Below are positions 23,801 through 34,190 of a stretch of 64,000 nucleotides of DNA, one piece after another. The stretch is taken from assembly GCF_037893015.1 (NCBI RefSeq), contig NC_133660.1, positions 282,721,067 to 282,785,066 on the forward strand, given 5' to 3'. Positions within the stretch are counted from its first letter, which is position 1, and every line of letters starts with the position of its first letter. This DNA is from Macrotis lagotis (taxonomy: Eukaryota > Chordata > Mammalia > Peramelemorphia > Peramelidae). A program made the position numbers and the translations under genes. The notes beneath the pieces were generated by a model. It saw only the letters and a program-made list of their open reading frames with translations. It ran no database searches and was not told where the DNA came from.

Positions 23801-24324
23801 TGAACGTGCGCAGCGCCGCCTCGCGCCGGGCCGCGCTGCCCGAGGGCCTGGCGCGCGCCGCGCGCCGCTGGAACGCGCTGGACGCCGGCCTCTACCGCCA
23901 CTTCAACGCCTCCTTCTGGCGCCGCGTGGCGCGCGCCGGCCGCGAGTGCGTGCAGCGCGAGGCCCGCCAGCTGCGCGAGGCGCGGGAGCGCCTGCTGCGG
24001 CGCTGCTTCGGGCCGCGGCCGCGCCTGCGCCCCGCCGCCGAGATCCGCAACAAGCAGCTGCAGCCCTGGCAGCCGCTGGGCAACGTGGGCATCGTGGGCT
24101 ACGACCTGCCCAGCCGGCCGCCGGGGCCCGGCGCGCACGACGACTGCCTCAAGCTGGCCATGCCCGAGGTGCAGTACTCCAGCTACCTGCTGCGCAAGCA
24201 GAAGCGCCGCGCCGGGGCGGCCGGCCTCGGGGGGCCCGGCCTCGGGGGGCCCGGGGACCGGCCCCCGCCGCCGCCGCCGCCGCGCCCCATCCGGGCCCTG
24301 CCGCGCCTGGCCCGCCGGGGCTGA
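20758..24324 (+). CDS. GAL3ST3: GAL3ST3, galactose-3-O-sulfotransferase 3
   Basis: A Golgi type II membrane enzyme that moves sulfate from PAPS to the 3-OH of galactose in N-acetyllactosamine glycans. Two coding exons, 20,758-20,885 and 23,115-24,324, join in phase through a split Trp codon and give 445 residues (human 431). The sequence shows a short cytosolic tail (MPSVLARLQQAAKMVMTRKK), a membrane segment at about 21-35, and a proline-rich stem. The 5'-PAPS loop is VKTHKTAGTTVQNIL (74-88), and TILREPAAMFESLFSYY is the 3'-phosphate-binding region. Four N-glycosylation sequons (NVT, NDT, NGS, NAS) follow. It ends RPIRALPRLARRG. The start at 20,758 is chosen because it aligns with human MPPILQRLQQ; an in-frame ATG at 20,629 gives residues with no family match. 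Codon third positions are almost all G or C. A probable 3' UTR of about 1.9 kb starts with a minisatellite. Confidence 0.96.
20886..23114. other. GAL3ST3 intron between coding exons
   Basis: It contains a run of 14 or so C at about 22,268-22,282 and a diverged SINE scrap at about 22,620-22,745 (tagccaggtggatagagcgc). GC content rises steeply from about 22.9 kb. No exon is recognised. Confidence 0.5.
23115..24324 (+). CDS. GAL3ST3: GAL3ST3 catalytic exon
   Basis: This single exon carries the whole lumenal sulfotransferase domain. The acceptor is CCCCGCAG. Long blocks match human GAL3ST3 exactly, for example SCEHQFCYPR, REPAAMFESLFSYYN, YDLGGDNERS and AEYFDESLVLLRRLLAWDLD. The exon and its 5' flank are extremely GC- and CpG-rich, unlike the surrounding intron, so a long spurious open frame also exists on the opposite strand. 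Confidence 0.96.
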
Positions 24325-24347
24325 GCGCCGCGCCTCCCCGGCCCCCC

Positions 24348-24722
24348 CAGACGCTGGTGGCCGGAGGGGGCCCGGACCCCCCCAAGATGCTCGTGGTCGG
24401 AGGGGGCCCGGACCCCCCCAAGACGCTCGTGGCCGGAGGGGGCCCGGACCCCCCAAGACGCTGGTGGCCGGAGGGGGCCCGGACCCCCCCAAGACGCTGG
24501 TGGCCAGAGAGGGGGCCCGGATGCTCGTGGCCGGAGGGGGCCCCCCCCCAGACGCTGGTGGCCGGAGGGGGCCCGGACCCTCCAAGATGCTCGTGGCCAG
24601 AGGGGGCGCCACCCCCCAAGATGCTCGTGGCCAGAGGGGGCGCCACCCCCCCAAGATGCTCGTGGCCAGAGGGGGCCCGGACCCCCCAAGATGCTCATGG
24701 CCAGAGGGGGGCCGACCCCCCA
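24348..24722 (+). repeat. Minisatellite of about 35-bp units after GAL3ST3 stop
   Basis: About eleven head-to-tail copies of a unit with the core agaYgctSgtggccggaggg followed by ggcccggacccccccaa. Early units have 'ccgg', later units 'ccaga', so there are at least two variant classes. Beyond 24,722 it decays into related units (gttgtacccagagaggga) up to about 24,890. Confidence 0.9.
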
Positions 24723-24939
24723 AATATATACTCATACCCACAACATGGTTGTACACGACTCCCACACACGGTTGTACCCTGAGAGGGGCCTAACCCCCCA
24801 TACACCCAATTGTACCCAGAGAGGGAACCAACCCCCACCAAAGACAGTCGTACCCAGAGAGGGATTGACCCCACCAGAGGGAGGGGGTGACTCCTACAAA
24901 TGTGCAACTTGAGAAGATCCTGATCCACTCCCCCCACCA

Positions 24940-25450
24940 TGGGTGTACCACTGCCCCTCACCTGGCTAGAACAAGGTGACCCCTGCCTCTCCTGGCATGT
25001 AGCTTCATGCCCAGGCTGAACAGGAAGGGCTAAGCCCCAGTCCCCACATATATGCAGCCCGACCCCCAATGGATTCACAGAGGGGTTAGGCTGACAGAGC
25101 CTCCCCTCAACTAGCCAGGGATAAGTGATCCCTGCCTCTCCAGGTTGGCATCCTCCTCCTCCTCCAGGCTGGCCAAGAAAAGATCTCACCCACTGAGCAG
25201 CTCCTCACTGGCCCTCCTTATTGGTCCAGGAGGAGGTGACCTTTGCTTCTCCAGGTGTTCAGCCTCCTTAACCAGTAAAGGTTGAGCCCCGCACATACAT
25301 GCGGCTTGACCCTTGGTGGATGTGCAGGGGGTTGGGCTGGGAGAGCCTCCCCCACATTAGCCATGAAAGAGTCGACCCCTGCCTCTCCCAGCAGGCAGAG
25401 CTGCTCCTCACCTTAGTGGGCCAGGAGATGATTCTGGCCTCTTGCCATCT
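24940..25450 (+). repeat. Longer-period direct repeat in GAL3ST3 3' UTR
   Basis: The segment at about 25,034-25,155 and the segment at about 25,284-25,400 are diverged direct copies, about 250 bp apart. Shared landmarks in the same order are gagccYYgcacataYatgc (or its variant), gggagagcctccccY and ctgcctctcc. The ctgcctctcc word also occurs near 24,982, with a variant near 25,235. Confidence 0.65.
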
Positions 25451-26264
25451 CATTCTCAGACTGGCAAAGAAAGGGTAACCCCTATACATACAACATGGCT
25501 TCCCCCAAGAGGTGCTTGAAGTCGAAAGGGGCCTCTTCCCCAACAGATATGCAGCTCCCTCACCTGACCAGGAGGGGTTATCAAGCTGAGCAGAGGGGTG
25601 ACCCTTCTATCAGCTGATAAGCCTTGCCCCATATCATTTGTAGGTAGTGATTCTTCCAGCTCCAGAAGGGGATGATGGCTATCCCTCTTCCTACTCCTTC
25701 CTACTCCTTCCATCTCTGAAACTGCTGCCCTATCCACCCCACCTCGCCTCCCGCACCCCCCAGTACTGAAATTCTTAATCAAGGACAACTGCACTCACAG
25801 ACGGGTGAAATCTTGCTCAGCTTATGAGGACAGTGTGACTAGCTCCTATACTCTAGCTTCAAAGCCCCATGTTGCCTCTCATCTAAAGGGGGTGACCCTT
25901 CTGTCCAAGCCCCCAAAGGGCACATGGGGCTCTTAGGGTTCCAATTTAAAGCCCTGTCCTGACTCAAGAGGAGCTGGGCATCCTTCACAATCCAAATGTG
26001 AAGCACCCCCCCCATTGGGGAGGTAACAGCCCTTCCTTAACCCTTATATTATACACTCCCTCCCGTCACCAGCTCACATCCCAAGGCCCTCATTGAGTTA
26101 TTCTTTCTCCAGAGGGTGCCCTTTTTACATGCATTCTCCCACTTGACCTCTTACCCCCAAGGGGGTCAGCAGTTTGTCCTCCTGGCTCCGTTCTTTTCCC
26201 CACAGCAACAGCTTCTCCCACATCCAGGGACTGACTATGGGTTGGGGTTTGTTTGGTTTTTTTT

Positions 26265-26270
26265 AATAAA
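26265..26270 (+). promoter_or_regulatory. GAL3ST3: Polyadenylation signal, probably of GAL3ST3
   Basis: Canonical AATAAA about 1.94 kb after the GAL3ST3 stop codon, in an AT-rich pocket. Confidence 0.6.
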
Positions 26271-26879
26271 ATGAATTTTCTGACATCAGAGTCTCCTCTT
26301 CCAGAGCACTAATTACCTGAGAGTCAAGGCTCAAGGTGCTAGGGGAGAGTCAACCTTGAAGCAGGGGTTGGGTACCCTGATGGGAGTGGTGTGGAACGGT
26401 CCTAGAACCCTAAATTAGAGCTGCCAGGAACCTGCTCATGTTAGAGAAGAGGAACTGAGTCCTAGAGAGCTTCACTAACTTGCCGGGGTGGTACAGCTAG
26501 CTATAATGGAGACTGGAGAATTTGAAACTGGCTCTTTCCAAGTGGGGGATACCATATCCACTGCCCTGACTTTCAAGGAGAATCCCAGAGTTGGCAGGGA
26601 TGTCAGAGGCATTAACTGCAACTTGCGTCTAAATGAGAACCACCAATCCTCCCCACATACCTCCCAATACCTTATCCAAGAGGAAGCTCCTTGGGAAATC
26701 ATTGGTTTGGCTTCATGGGAGTGGGGAGGGCTTTCATTCCAATTTGGCTTCTGTATTCTGCAAATATCTAAAGAACCAGTGTTCCCCATAGAGTCCTGTG
26801 GCCTTCTCAGCCTGGGGTCCAGCACAGTGTCTCTTGACAGTGTAGGGTGTTGGTTCTTGACTGACAGCTCTTAGGTATG

Positions 26880-27100
26880 TGACCTTCAAATCATACCTAG
26901 AGGAAGCCACAGAGCACCAGTCCAGAGTCAGAAACACCCCAGGTCGAGTGCAGCAACTAGCTGTGTGACCTTGGGTGAGTCACTTCTTAACCTCTGTTTG
27001 TTTCCTTCACTGTAAAATGGAGATAACAGCACCTGCCTCCCAAGCTTGTTTTGAGGCTCAAATGGGCCATTTGCCAAGTTCTGGCACTATAGAAACATGA
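26880..27100 (+). mobile_element. MIR/CORE-SINE-type element
   Basis: It has gagcaccagtccagagtcag, then agctgtgtgaccttgggtga, ctgtaaaatggagataacag and gccatttgccaagttctggc: the full CORE-SINE order with moderate divergence. Confidence 0.65.
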
Positions 27101-27214
27101 GCTTTTACTCTTGGAAGATGTAGGTCCTGGGCTGAAGGGATGCTTCAGATTTGGACCAGACAACCTGAAGTGCCTTAGCAGAAAGAAGCCTGATCGCAGC
27201 AGCATCCTTGTTCA

Positions 27215-27385
27215 GCTGCCTCTTGTGACTGGATTAGGGAAAGATTCTGGAGTGGTTTGCCTCCAACTGAGACAATAAGGATTAAGTCAGACTTGGTCGC
27301 ACAGCTAGTAAGTGTCTGAGGCTGGATTTGAACTGGAGTCTTCTTGCCTCCAGGTTCAGCACTCTATCCACTGCAGCATCTTGCT
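27215..27385 (-). mobile_element. MAR1-type SINE
   Basis: The reverse-oriented landmarks are ctggagtggtttgcctccaa, gcacagctagtaagtgtctg, and the head ctctatccactgcagcatct. Confidence 0.6.
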
Positions 27386-27754
27386 TTCTGACCAGGCCAA
27401 GCCACCCCTACTCTCTGGAAAGCACTTTCCCATATCTGTGAAATGAAGAAATGGATTTAAAGGGACCTTCTCACTTTCTATATTCTCACATCCCTCATCC
27501 CAAAGTTTCTTCCTGGTTAATCCTCAGTAGAAGATAGTATCAATTCAATCCTACTGCATTCACCAAAGGTCTGGGTTTTTAGCCTTCTCTTCAGCGGCCA
27601 AACAACCCCAATTCATGGTAGCTGAACTGAATCATCCTTATTTCATTCCCTAGAGGCCCTACTGCACCCATTCCAGTTAGGAAGCCCTGCTTGCTCTGGT
27701 ACTCCAGGAGGAACTGGGTGCCTTTATCTCCTTACAATCCAGATGTGAAGACTG

Positions 27755-27890
27755 TTCTAATGATTTTACAGTTGAGGAAACCTAAGCAGACAGATGTTAA
27801 GTGACTTGCCCGGGATCATTCAGCTAGGATGTGTCTGAGACCAAATTTGAATTCAGATCTTGCTGATGTGGGCAGGCCTGCACTTTATGA
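27755..27890 (-). mobile_element. tRNA-derived SINE remnant
   Basis: It contains ttacagttgaggaaacctaa, gttaagtgacttgcccggga and gtgtctgagaccaaatttga, the reverse of the SINE body. The head is truncated. Confidence 0.55.
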
Positions 27891-28040
27891 AGAATTACTT
27901 CTTCAGACTCCTGAGATGTCAGCTGCAAGACTCACCCAGTCCTGCCTTCTAATGTCATGAGAAGAGCTGATGCGTGGGGAGTCCTTGCCTCTGTTGTAGC
28001 CTCTGTAAGAGCCCCATGGCAACTAAGTGAGGTATTCACA

Positions 28041-28193
28041 TTTTTTTTTTTTAGTTTTTTGCAAGGCAGATGAGGTTAAGTGGCTTACCCAAGGCCACAC
28101 AGCTAGGCAATTATTAAGTGAGGTCGAATTTGAACTCAGGTACTCCTGACTCCAGGCCCATTGCTCTATCCACTGTAGCATCTAGCAGCCCCT
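28041..28193 (-). mobile_element. WSINE1-type SINE
   Basis: A T-run, then gttttttgcaaggcagatga, ccaaggccacacagctaggc and the head ctctatccactgtagcatct. The short duplication cacattt flanks it. Confidence 0.82.
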
Positions 28194-28389
28194 CTCCACA
28201 TTTCTTATAGGAGGGCAAGCAGGATCTGGAAGGGTATGGAATTTTCCCAAGTCTCTCCAAATTCAGGGTGTTTCCTGTCCAGTCCAATGGGCAGTTGAGA
28301 TCCTACAGTGCCAGACACTTGGCTTGGGACTGAGGATCCCTTCCCTCAAGCAGATTGCGGTTCCTGGGATGCATACAACAACATGCCTT

Positions 28390-28665
28390 AGACGGGTAGG
28401 GAAAAAACACCTGAAGAAAGTGTAACTAAAGATTCCTCCATGGTGCTGCCAGTGAGCTGACCCTTCAAAGAAGTGAGGAATTCTAAAGGGATGAGTGGAG
28501 GAAGGAGGGCATTCCAGCTATGGCAATAATCTGTCTGGTGCCGGCTTGTGGGGAGATTTCAATGCCCCCAAAAGGATGTTATCTGTAGGCTATCCTAGAG
28601 GCAATAAGGAGCTATTGATATTCTTAAGTGGAGGAGTGATATATTCATATTGTGCTTTCCATCAC
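28390..28665 (-). mobile_element. L2/CR1-type LINE 3' fragment
   Basis: Words such as gaggaaggagggcattccag and gaggcaataaggagctattg are the reverse strand of the L2 ORF end. The sequence is strongly diverged. Confidence 0.5.
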
Positions 28666-29059
28666 AACTACCCCTGTGGAGGAGGAAACTGAGACAGGAA
28701 CCAACCAGCCAAAAGTCAGCAGGCTAACAATTAGCCATGACTTTCCACTCCCAAGCCAAAGCTTCTCCCACTCAGCCTCGCTGGGGCAATTCCAACCTAT
28801 TCTCATACCCATCTCCTCCTATTTCTGGTATGAGGACAGAGAAGGGACTCTTCCCTTTATGACCCTGAGGCTCTTGGTGCCAAGCAACCAAGATAAACTT
28901 TCAACTCCCGCTTCCATGGTGTCCTATTGTTGAGCAAGCATTTCCTTCACAAGGAATCCTAGGAGTCTTGGGTTTGATGGCATTCTCCATATGAGGCACC
29001 TGTGATTGTGAGCTAAGTTCCAATGAAAAGAAAGATTTAGGGAAGAGGGGGGCAAATGG

Positions 29060-29480
29060 ACCATCCCCAGTCACCGATGAAGAAACTGAGTCCCAGAAAA
29101 ATCATGTGACTAATCCAAGGTCATAAAAGCCAGGATTAAACCCCAAGATATTTAAACTCGGGTCCATTGGCTTCTCAGTTTGTTGCTCAATGATATTGTG
29201 AGGGATTTATGAACCTTAGCTAATGCTGGAGATCTTGCTTTCCACTGTCTAAAGGGTGGAGCAGACATCGGCTTTGTCCCTCCTGGGTGTAGCTTAGTGG
29301 CTAAGGTGCTGGCTTGGAGTCAGGAAGATTAGGGTTCAAATCCAGCCTTTGACACACCAGTCATGTCATGCCAGACAGGTTCCTTCATCTCTCCGAGCTC
29401 CATCATCCTCATTCGCAAAAACAGAATGCTAATAATGTCTGCTGTGAAAGTTATCAATGATCAAATGAGATGATAATATA
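29060..29480. mobile_element. Two SINE remnants back to back
   Basis: At about 29,075-29,165 there is a reverse MIR-like body (gatgaagaaactgagtccca). At about 29,285-29,480 there is a forward tRNA-derived SINE (ggagtcaggaagattagggt, then ttgataatatatggcaagtg-like MIR tail). Limits are approximate. Confidence 0.5.
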
Positions 29481-29597
29481 TGGCAAGTGTCTCAAATCTT
29501 AAGGCGTCATGTTAATGAGCAATTGTTATTATCATCACTATCATCATTGCTATTATTCTACTCACCTCAATGCAGTTTATGGGACCTGACCCTTGTG

Positions 29598-29599
<2 letters not shown>

Positions 29600-29643
<44 letters not shown>
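29600..29643. repeat. (GT)n microsatellite
   Basis: About 22 perfect dinucleotide units. Confidence 0.95.
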
Positions 29644-29644
<1 letters not shown>

Positions 29645-30064
29645 TGAGAGCCAGAAGGGGAAATGCAAAAGATCTTTTCTCTGCCTTTCAGGACTCCATA
29701 GAATACATTGCCTACCGGGGTGGGGGAGCTCTCAGAGGCCAAAAATGGGTCAGAGGTGGAAGCTGATTCTCCCTTGCCCAAGTATGAAGGTGGAGACCAG
29801 AGTTTGACCAGGTCTTCACAATCACCTGAAGAGGATGGACTTGTATTGTGGATGCTGTAACACCTAAGAACGGCAGGGGGCAGCACAGCCAAGAGGGTCA
29901 CCAGCAGGGAAGCACACTAGGAGGGGGCTTCAAATTCTCTCCCCCTCCCATTATACATGTGTAGTTGTGCAAAATAGTTCCATAATTTAAAATAGTTAAA
30001 ATATATTTATTTCCTCCACATTTTATTTCCCTACCCCACCCCTCGGTGAGAAAGCAAGCCATTG

Positions 30065-30320
30065 ATATTTATTTCCCCCATCTTACAGTGGAGGAAACTG
30101 AGTCACTTGCCCAGCAAGTATCTGAGGCTGCATTTGAGCTCAGATCTTCACGACCCTAGGCCCAGCATCTAACCACTACCTTCCTCTCTGACTTCCCAAG
30201 GTCGCATCAGTCTCTGCATACAATGATTTAGCTTTCACAATAGTCCTTTGAGTCAGCATTTTACAGAGGAGGAAACTGAGGTTCAGAAAGTCGAAGGGAC
30301 TGCCCAAGGTCATGAGCGTT
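30065..30320 (-). mobile_element. Two MIR-like SINE remnants
   Basis: Two reverse-oriented bodies lie close together. The first has gtggaggaaactgagtcact (about 30,090), and the second has ttacagaggaggaaactgag with ccaaggtcatgagc (about 30,260-30,315). Confidence 0.5.
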
Positions 30321-30599
30321 CATGTTAAACTCAGTGCTGGGCAGCTATAGGAGACTGAGTGTTCCCTATCTCAGAGTGAAGTTGGCCAAGGTCTCTTTCT
30401 GGCTTCTCCAGATACTCTTAAGGATGAGTGATCCTTCACCAATACCCTTGGCTAGGGTCCCCATTCCTGGATATTCTCCCCAATGGGAACTACTAACAAT
30501 TAGCAGTCTAGTTTCATTTAAACAATTAGCTTCATCTAGATATGGAAGGGAATATTTACCAACACGTGGAACCTACTCCCCCACCCATCATCGCAGATC

Positions 30600-31376
30600 T
30601 GTGAAATAAGGAGGCTCACCCTTAAATCATCTTCCCCACTGGTCCACATCCTAATGCAGCATAGCTGAGGAATGAACTGCTATTGCCCCTTCTGGGTTGC
30701 CTCTGATCTCTTCTGGGTTGCTTAGGACTTTGCTCCTTAAATTCACCTGCCAACAAATCTCAGCCCAGATTGCCACAGTCTACCCAAGCTCAGCAAGCCG
30801 TAGCCATCTCGGATCTTCTTTTGCCTTATTAACCTTAATTTTCTTAGGCTACAAAGGAAATAAACAAAAATTAGTTTATCCATGAAATTTTATTCTCTAA
30901 GACCTTATCTAGAAATCCATGGGTGGAAGACATCATTAAAAATACCTACCGAGAATTTAATGAGGAAAACGTATTTAACAAAATCTCACAAAGAATCCTA
31001 AAATTTTGGCGGTCAACCAATCAGATTAGACTTTAGTACATAAAGGTGTCATTGATTTTTTTATGATTCTCTAACTCATTTATAAGGTCTGTCCTGTGTT
31101 AGAACTGACAAAGGATACAATGAGCAGCAGGACTGCTTGTCTCCTATTTTGACTCAAAATTTTATGTTATCAGATGTGATATAGGAATATAAAACTTTGG
31201 GACTTCTCCCTTTCCAAAATGTGCTAAGTATAAGAATTTATTGAATCTCTTATAGAGATAATCAGACCAGTTTCCTGCCTTCTCAGGATGGTCTTTACTC
31301 TGATTGTTTATACAACTGTGAAAGTCAAACTTGCCGATGCAATTAGAAGGTACCAGGTTGTTTCACACAGGCAGAA
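30600..31376. other. AT-rich stretch, unclassified
   Basis: There is no coding sequence and no repeat family that I can name. It may be an old transposon, because the composition changes sharply at about 30.83 kb, but I see no ends. Confidence 0.3.
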
Positions 31377-31387
31377 CCTGCCTTCAG

Positions 31388-31531
31388 GGTTTGTTTTTGC
31401 AAGGCAATGGGGTTAAGTGGCCTGCCCAAGGTCACACAGCTAGGCAATTGTTAAGTGCCTTAGGTCGGATTTGGACTCAGGTCCTCCTGACTCCAGGGTC
31501 GGTGCTCTATCCACTGCATCACCTAGCAGCC
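31388..31531 (-). mobile_element. WSINE1-type SINE
   Basis: A complete copy in reverse (tttttgcaaggcaatggggt to tgcatcacctagcagcccc). Perfect 11-bp target duplications cctgccttcag lie at 31,377-31,387 and 31,532-31,542. Confidence 0.92.
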
Positions 31532-31643
31532 CCTGCCTTCAGATTTATAACTGGAACCTTGAGGAGGGCAGAAACAAATGTTCCCACTTACAAGCCCCAA
31601 TTAAAGTCTGAAAAATCATTTTTTGATCGGAAATATAGAATTA

Positions 31644-31834
31644 GGGGGCAGCTAGGTGGCGCAATGGATAGAGCACCGACCCTGGAGTCAGGAGGACTGG
31701 AGTTCAAATCCGGCCTCAGACACTTAATAATTATCTAGCTGTGTGGCCTTGGGCAGGCCACGAAACCCCATTGCCTTGCAAAAACCTAAAAAAAAAAATC
31801 AAAATCAAAATTAAAAATTAAAAATTAAAAAAAA
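31644..31834 (+). mobile_element. WSINE1-type SINE
   Basis: A complete copy: gggggcagctaggtggcgca to ccattgccttgcaaaaacct plus an A-rich tail with aaaatta repeats. Perfect 14-bp duplications gaaatatagaatta lie at 31,630-31,643 and 31,835-31,848. It is close to consensus, so fairly young. Confidence 0.94.
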
Positions 31835-31849
31835 GAAATATAGAATTAA

Positions 31850-33024
31850 AAAGTTTAAGACTTAGGCAATCTTTAGTGGGGGAAAAAAAGCAAAGGAAAG
31901 AAATTTCTTTCTGTGGGCCAGATGTCTGCCCCAAGCGGTGAAGACCACAGGTCTCTTTTTATCCAGAAGCCCAGATATAGGCAAGCAAGAAAAACAAAGG
32001 TGGAGAAGCCCATTTTGGCCTTTTGAATGCTCCCCAGTTCCAGCCCAGGAGCCAATCCCAGTCCTTTTTTTCATGTGGTTAGTGGCCTGGAGCCAGTTTT
32101 AGAGGGTCTACATATACCTGTCAAGACCAGGGTCCACCCAATGCAGGTCCCTGCTGTCCTGAAGCAGGCTCCGCAGACATTTCTAAGTCATCCAACAGCA
32201 TTCAGAGTATGATTCTTGTGCTCTCGGGGTGAAACTCCCTTGTCCGGGTCCTGTTACACACGATAATGGGCTCTCAATTAATTGTTCCTGAGTGGATGAT
32301 TGACCAGAGCTGGTTAATGAATGAGTAAGGGAATGGCTGTATTCAAGTGCCTTCCAGACTGTAAGGCCAGCAAAGAAGAGAGAAATCAATGAGTTTTAGC
32401 ACTGAGTCAGAGTTAATCTGAGTCAGAGGATCCCTCTGGAGACCTCTAAAACCATCCATTGATTCTCCAAGTCCCATAGGATGTAAGATCTGGAAGCTGC
32501 CTTGGGATCACTTAAAAGGGAAGGGATTTCCCCAAGGTCACCTAATGCAGGCTTCACAAAAGAGGTATTAGGAAAGAAAAGAGGTATAGAGGGGGCAGGG
32601 GGTGGGATGAGACAAGGGCTGAGTGGGGTCAGAGAGAAGCCAGGCCACAGAAGAGCCAAAGGTGCCCTTCATGGATCTGAGAGCCAAAGCAACAAAGGGC
32701 AAGTGACAGGTCAGCAGCTTTGGATCCTCTGGGGAGGATATCTGTAGGTTGGGTCTCTCCCACAGGCAGGGTCACCATGGGGAGACAGAGATGGGCTCTG
32801 AGTCTATGACACTGCAGGGTAAAGTTATGCAGAATCAAAGGACTTCCCCCAATCCAGCTCTGCCCTCTCACTTCCCTCCACCTCCAGGCTACTGGATGTT
32901 CCCAGCTGGCTCTTGGCCACATCTGTTTGGGCCACTCCAGACCATACTGAGTCACCATTTCAGGGGGATCATCTATTCCCCTCAATTTGAAGGTTGAAAC
33001 CTTGGGACATAAACAAGAAGCCTT

Positions 33025-33028
<4 letters not shown>
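31850..33028. other. Intergenic, unclassified
   Basis: I recognise no gene and no named repeat. A minus-strand 'ataaaaagagacc' followed by a stretch ending 'tggcccaca' (31,960-31,918) could be an LTR scrap, but nothing else supports it. Confidence 0.3.
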
Positions 33029-33090
<62 letters not shown>

Positions 33091-33238
33091 CACAGAGACA
33101 GAGAGACAGACAGAGACAGAGACAAAGAGAAAGAGAGAGACAGAGACACAGACAGAAACAGAGATAGAGATAGAGAGGAAAGAGCGAGTGAGAGAGAGGA
33201 AGAGAGACAGAGGCAGAGACAGAAACAGAGACAGAGAC
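33029..33238. repeat. (GA)n / (GACA)n polypurine tract
   Basis: About 210 bases with almost only G and A plus scattered C on the plus strand: first about 22 pure GA units, then gagaca variants. Confidence 0.93.
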
Positions 33239-33829
33239 ATAGGGTACTCTACTATTTGTAGGGAGGAGATTTTTTTTTCTTTTTACCCCCACCATGGTCA
33301 TGGTGTCTTGTATTAGCATTATTGTCTAGTAAGAGACCATACACCCAACAGGAAGTGGACCTGGGCAGTCAAGACCTGAGGACAGAAGAGCTTTGTGGGT
33401 TGAGAGAACATCTGCCCTGTCCAGGAGTTGAAGTGTGGTGAGAAACAGTGCCCAAGAGCCCAACAGAGATGCCACACCCCAAAGAGGGTATTTCAAGAAG
33501 GAAGAGTACAATGGGCCCCTGTAGTGCGGGGTCATCTGTGTTCCCTAAGTGTGTAAACACTACGGACAGGTCCACACACTTGTCCCACGCTGCTGAGAGG
33601 ATCAAATAACAATTGTAAAGCAAGTGGGTGGCACATAGGAAGCCCTAGGTAAACCAATATCAGTAGTATTGTTGGTGATGATAAGTAATCATTTTAGGGG
33701 AGAGGATTCCCCGTGTAGTGAGAGCTAGTCAACCCCAAGGCCCCAACCTTTGAGTGTGAATGAGGGGGCTATTTCAGAAGGGAATCACCCCTTCTTATTA
33801 GGGATGCAACATGTATAGAAGTAAATAAA

Positions 33830-34190
33830 TACAGAAGCCATTTCAAAAGTAGAGAATTGTTGGGGTGGGGCTCAGAGGGGTCTGGAAAGGTTTTTTGTGG
33901 ACTTTGGCACCTGAGCTGGGCTTTGAAAAAGCTGAGGATCCTGAGAGATGAAGATGAGGAAGGAGTGCCGCACAGAGAACAGCCTGCTCTCTTCATGGAG
34001 AGGAGGAAGGGCAGAGCTAGCGCAGGTGTTTGACTGGAGCGGAGATGGTGAGAAAAGGAAGGGCCAGGAAGGTAGATGGAAGCCAGACTGAAGCAGGTCA
34101 CCAATAGGCTTGGAGGCAATAGGGAGCCACTGAACAGTATTGAGTAGGGAGGTGCTGTGATAGACAGGAGGCAAGAGCATTTAATCCAGA
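33830..34190 (-). mobile_element. L2/CR1-type LINE 3' fragment
   Basis: The reverse-strand L2 pattern includes gagatgaagatgaggaagga, gcaatagggagccactgaac and gagtagggaggtgctgtgat. Confidence 0.55.

Larger units (their letters stand above)
24325..26290 (+). other. GAL3ST3: Probable GAL3ST3 3' UTR
   Basis: The sequence from the stop codon to the AATAAA at 26,265 has no other gene and is mostly built of tandem and dispersed repeats of short motifs. I infer one long terminal exon; no splice sites are needed. RNA evidence would settle its true end. Confidence 0.55.

Noticed and set aside
24348-24722. Regular repeats resembling a CRISPR array
   Set aside because: The units are contiguous with no unique spacers, in a mammalian 3' UTR: a minisatellite.
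23089-24765. A 558-codon open frame antisense to the GAL3ST3 catalytic exon
   Set aside because: It mirrors a GC3-saturated coding exon and the minisatellite; the sense frame matches GAL3ST3 throughout.
31644-31740. tRNA-like A and B box sequences in several places
   Set aside because: They are the tRNA-derived heads of SINEs, with SINE tails and target duplications; no clover-leaf with an intact anticodon arm is seen.
31918-31965. A second possible LTR end on the minus strand
   Set aside because: Only a TATA-like word and a CA ending; no second end, duplication or internal sequence supports it.
32629-33319. Open frames rich in Ser/Leu or Arg/Glu near 33 kb
   Set aside because: Pure products of the GA microsatellite translated in different frames.
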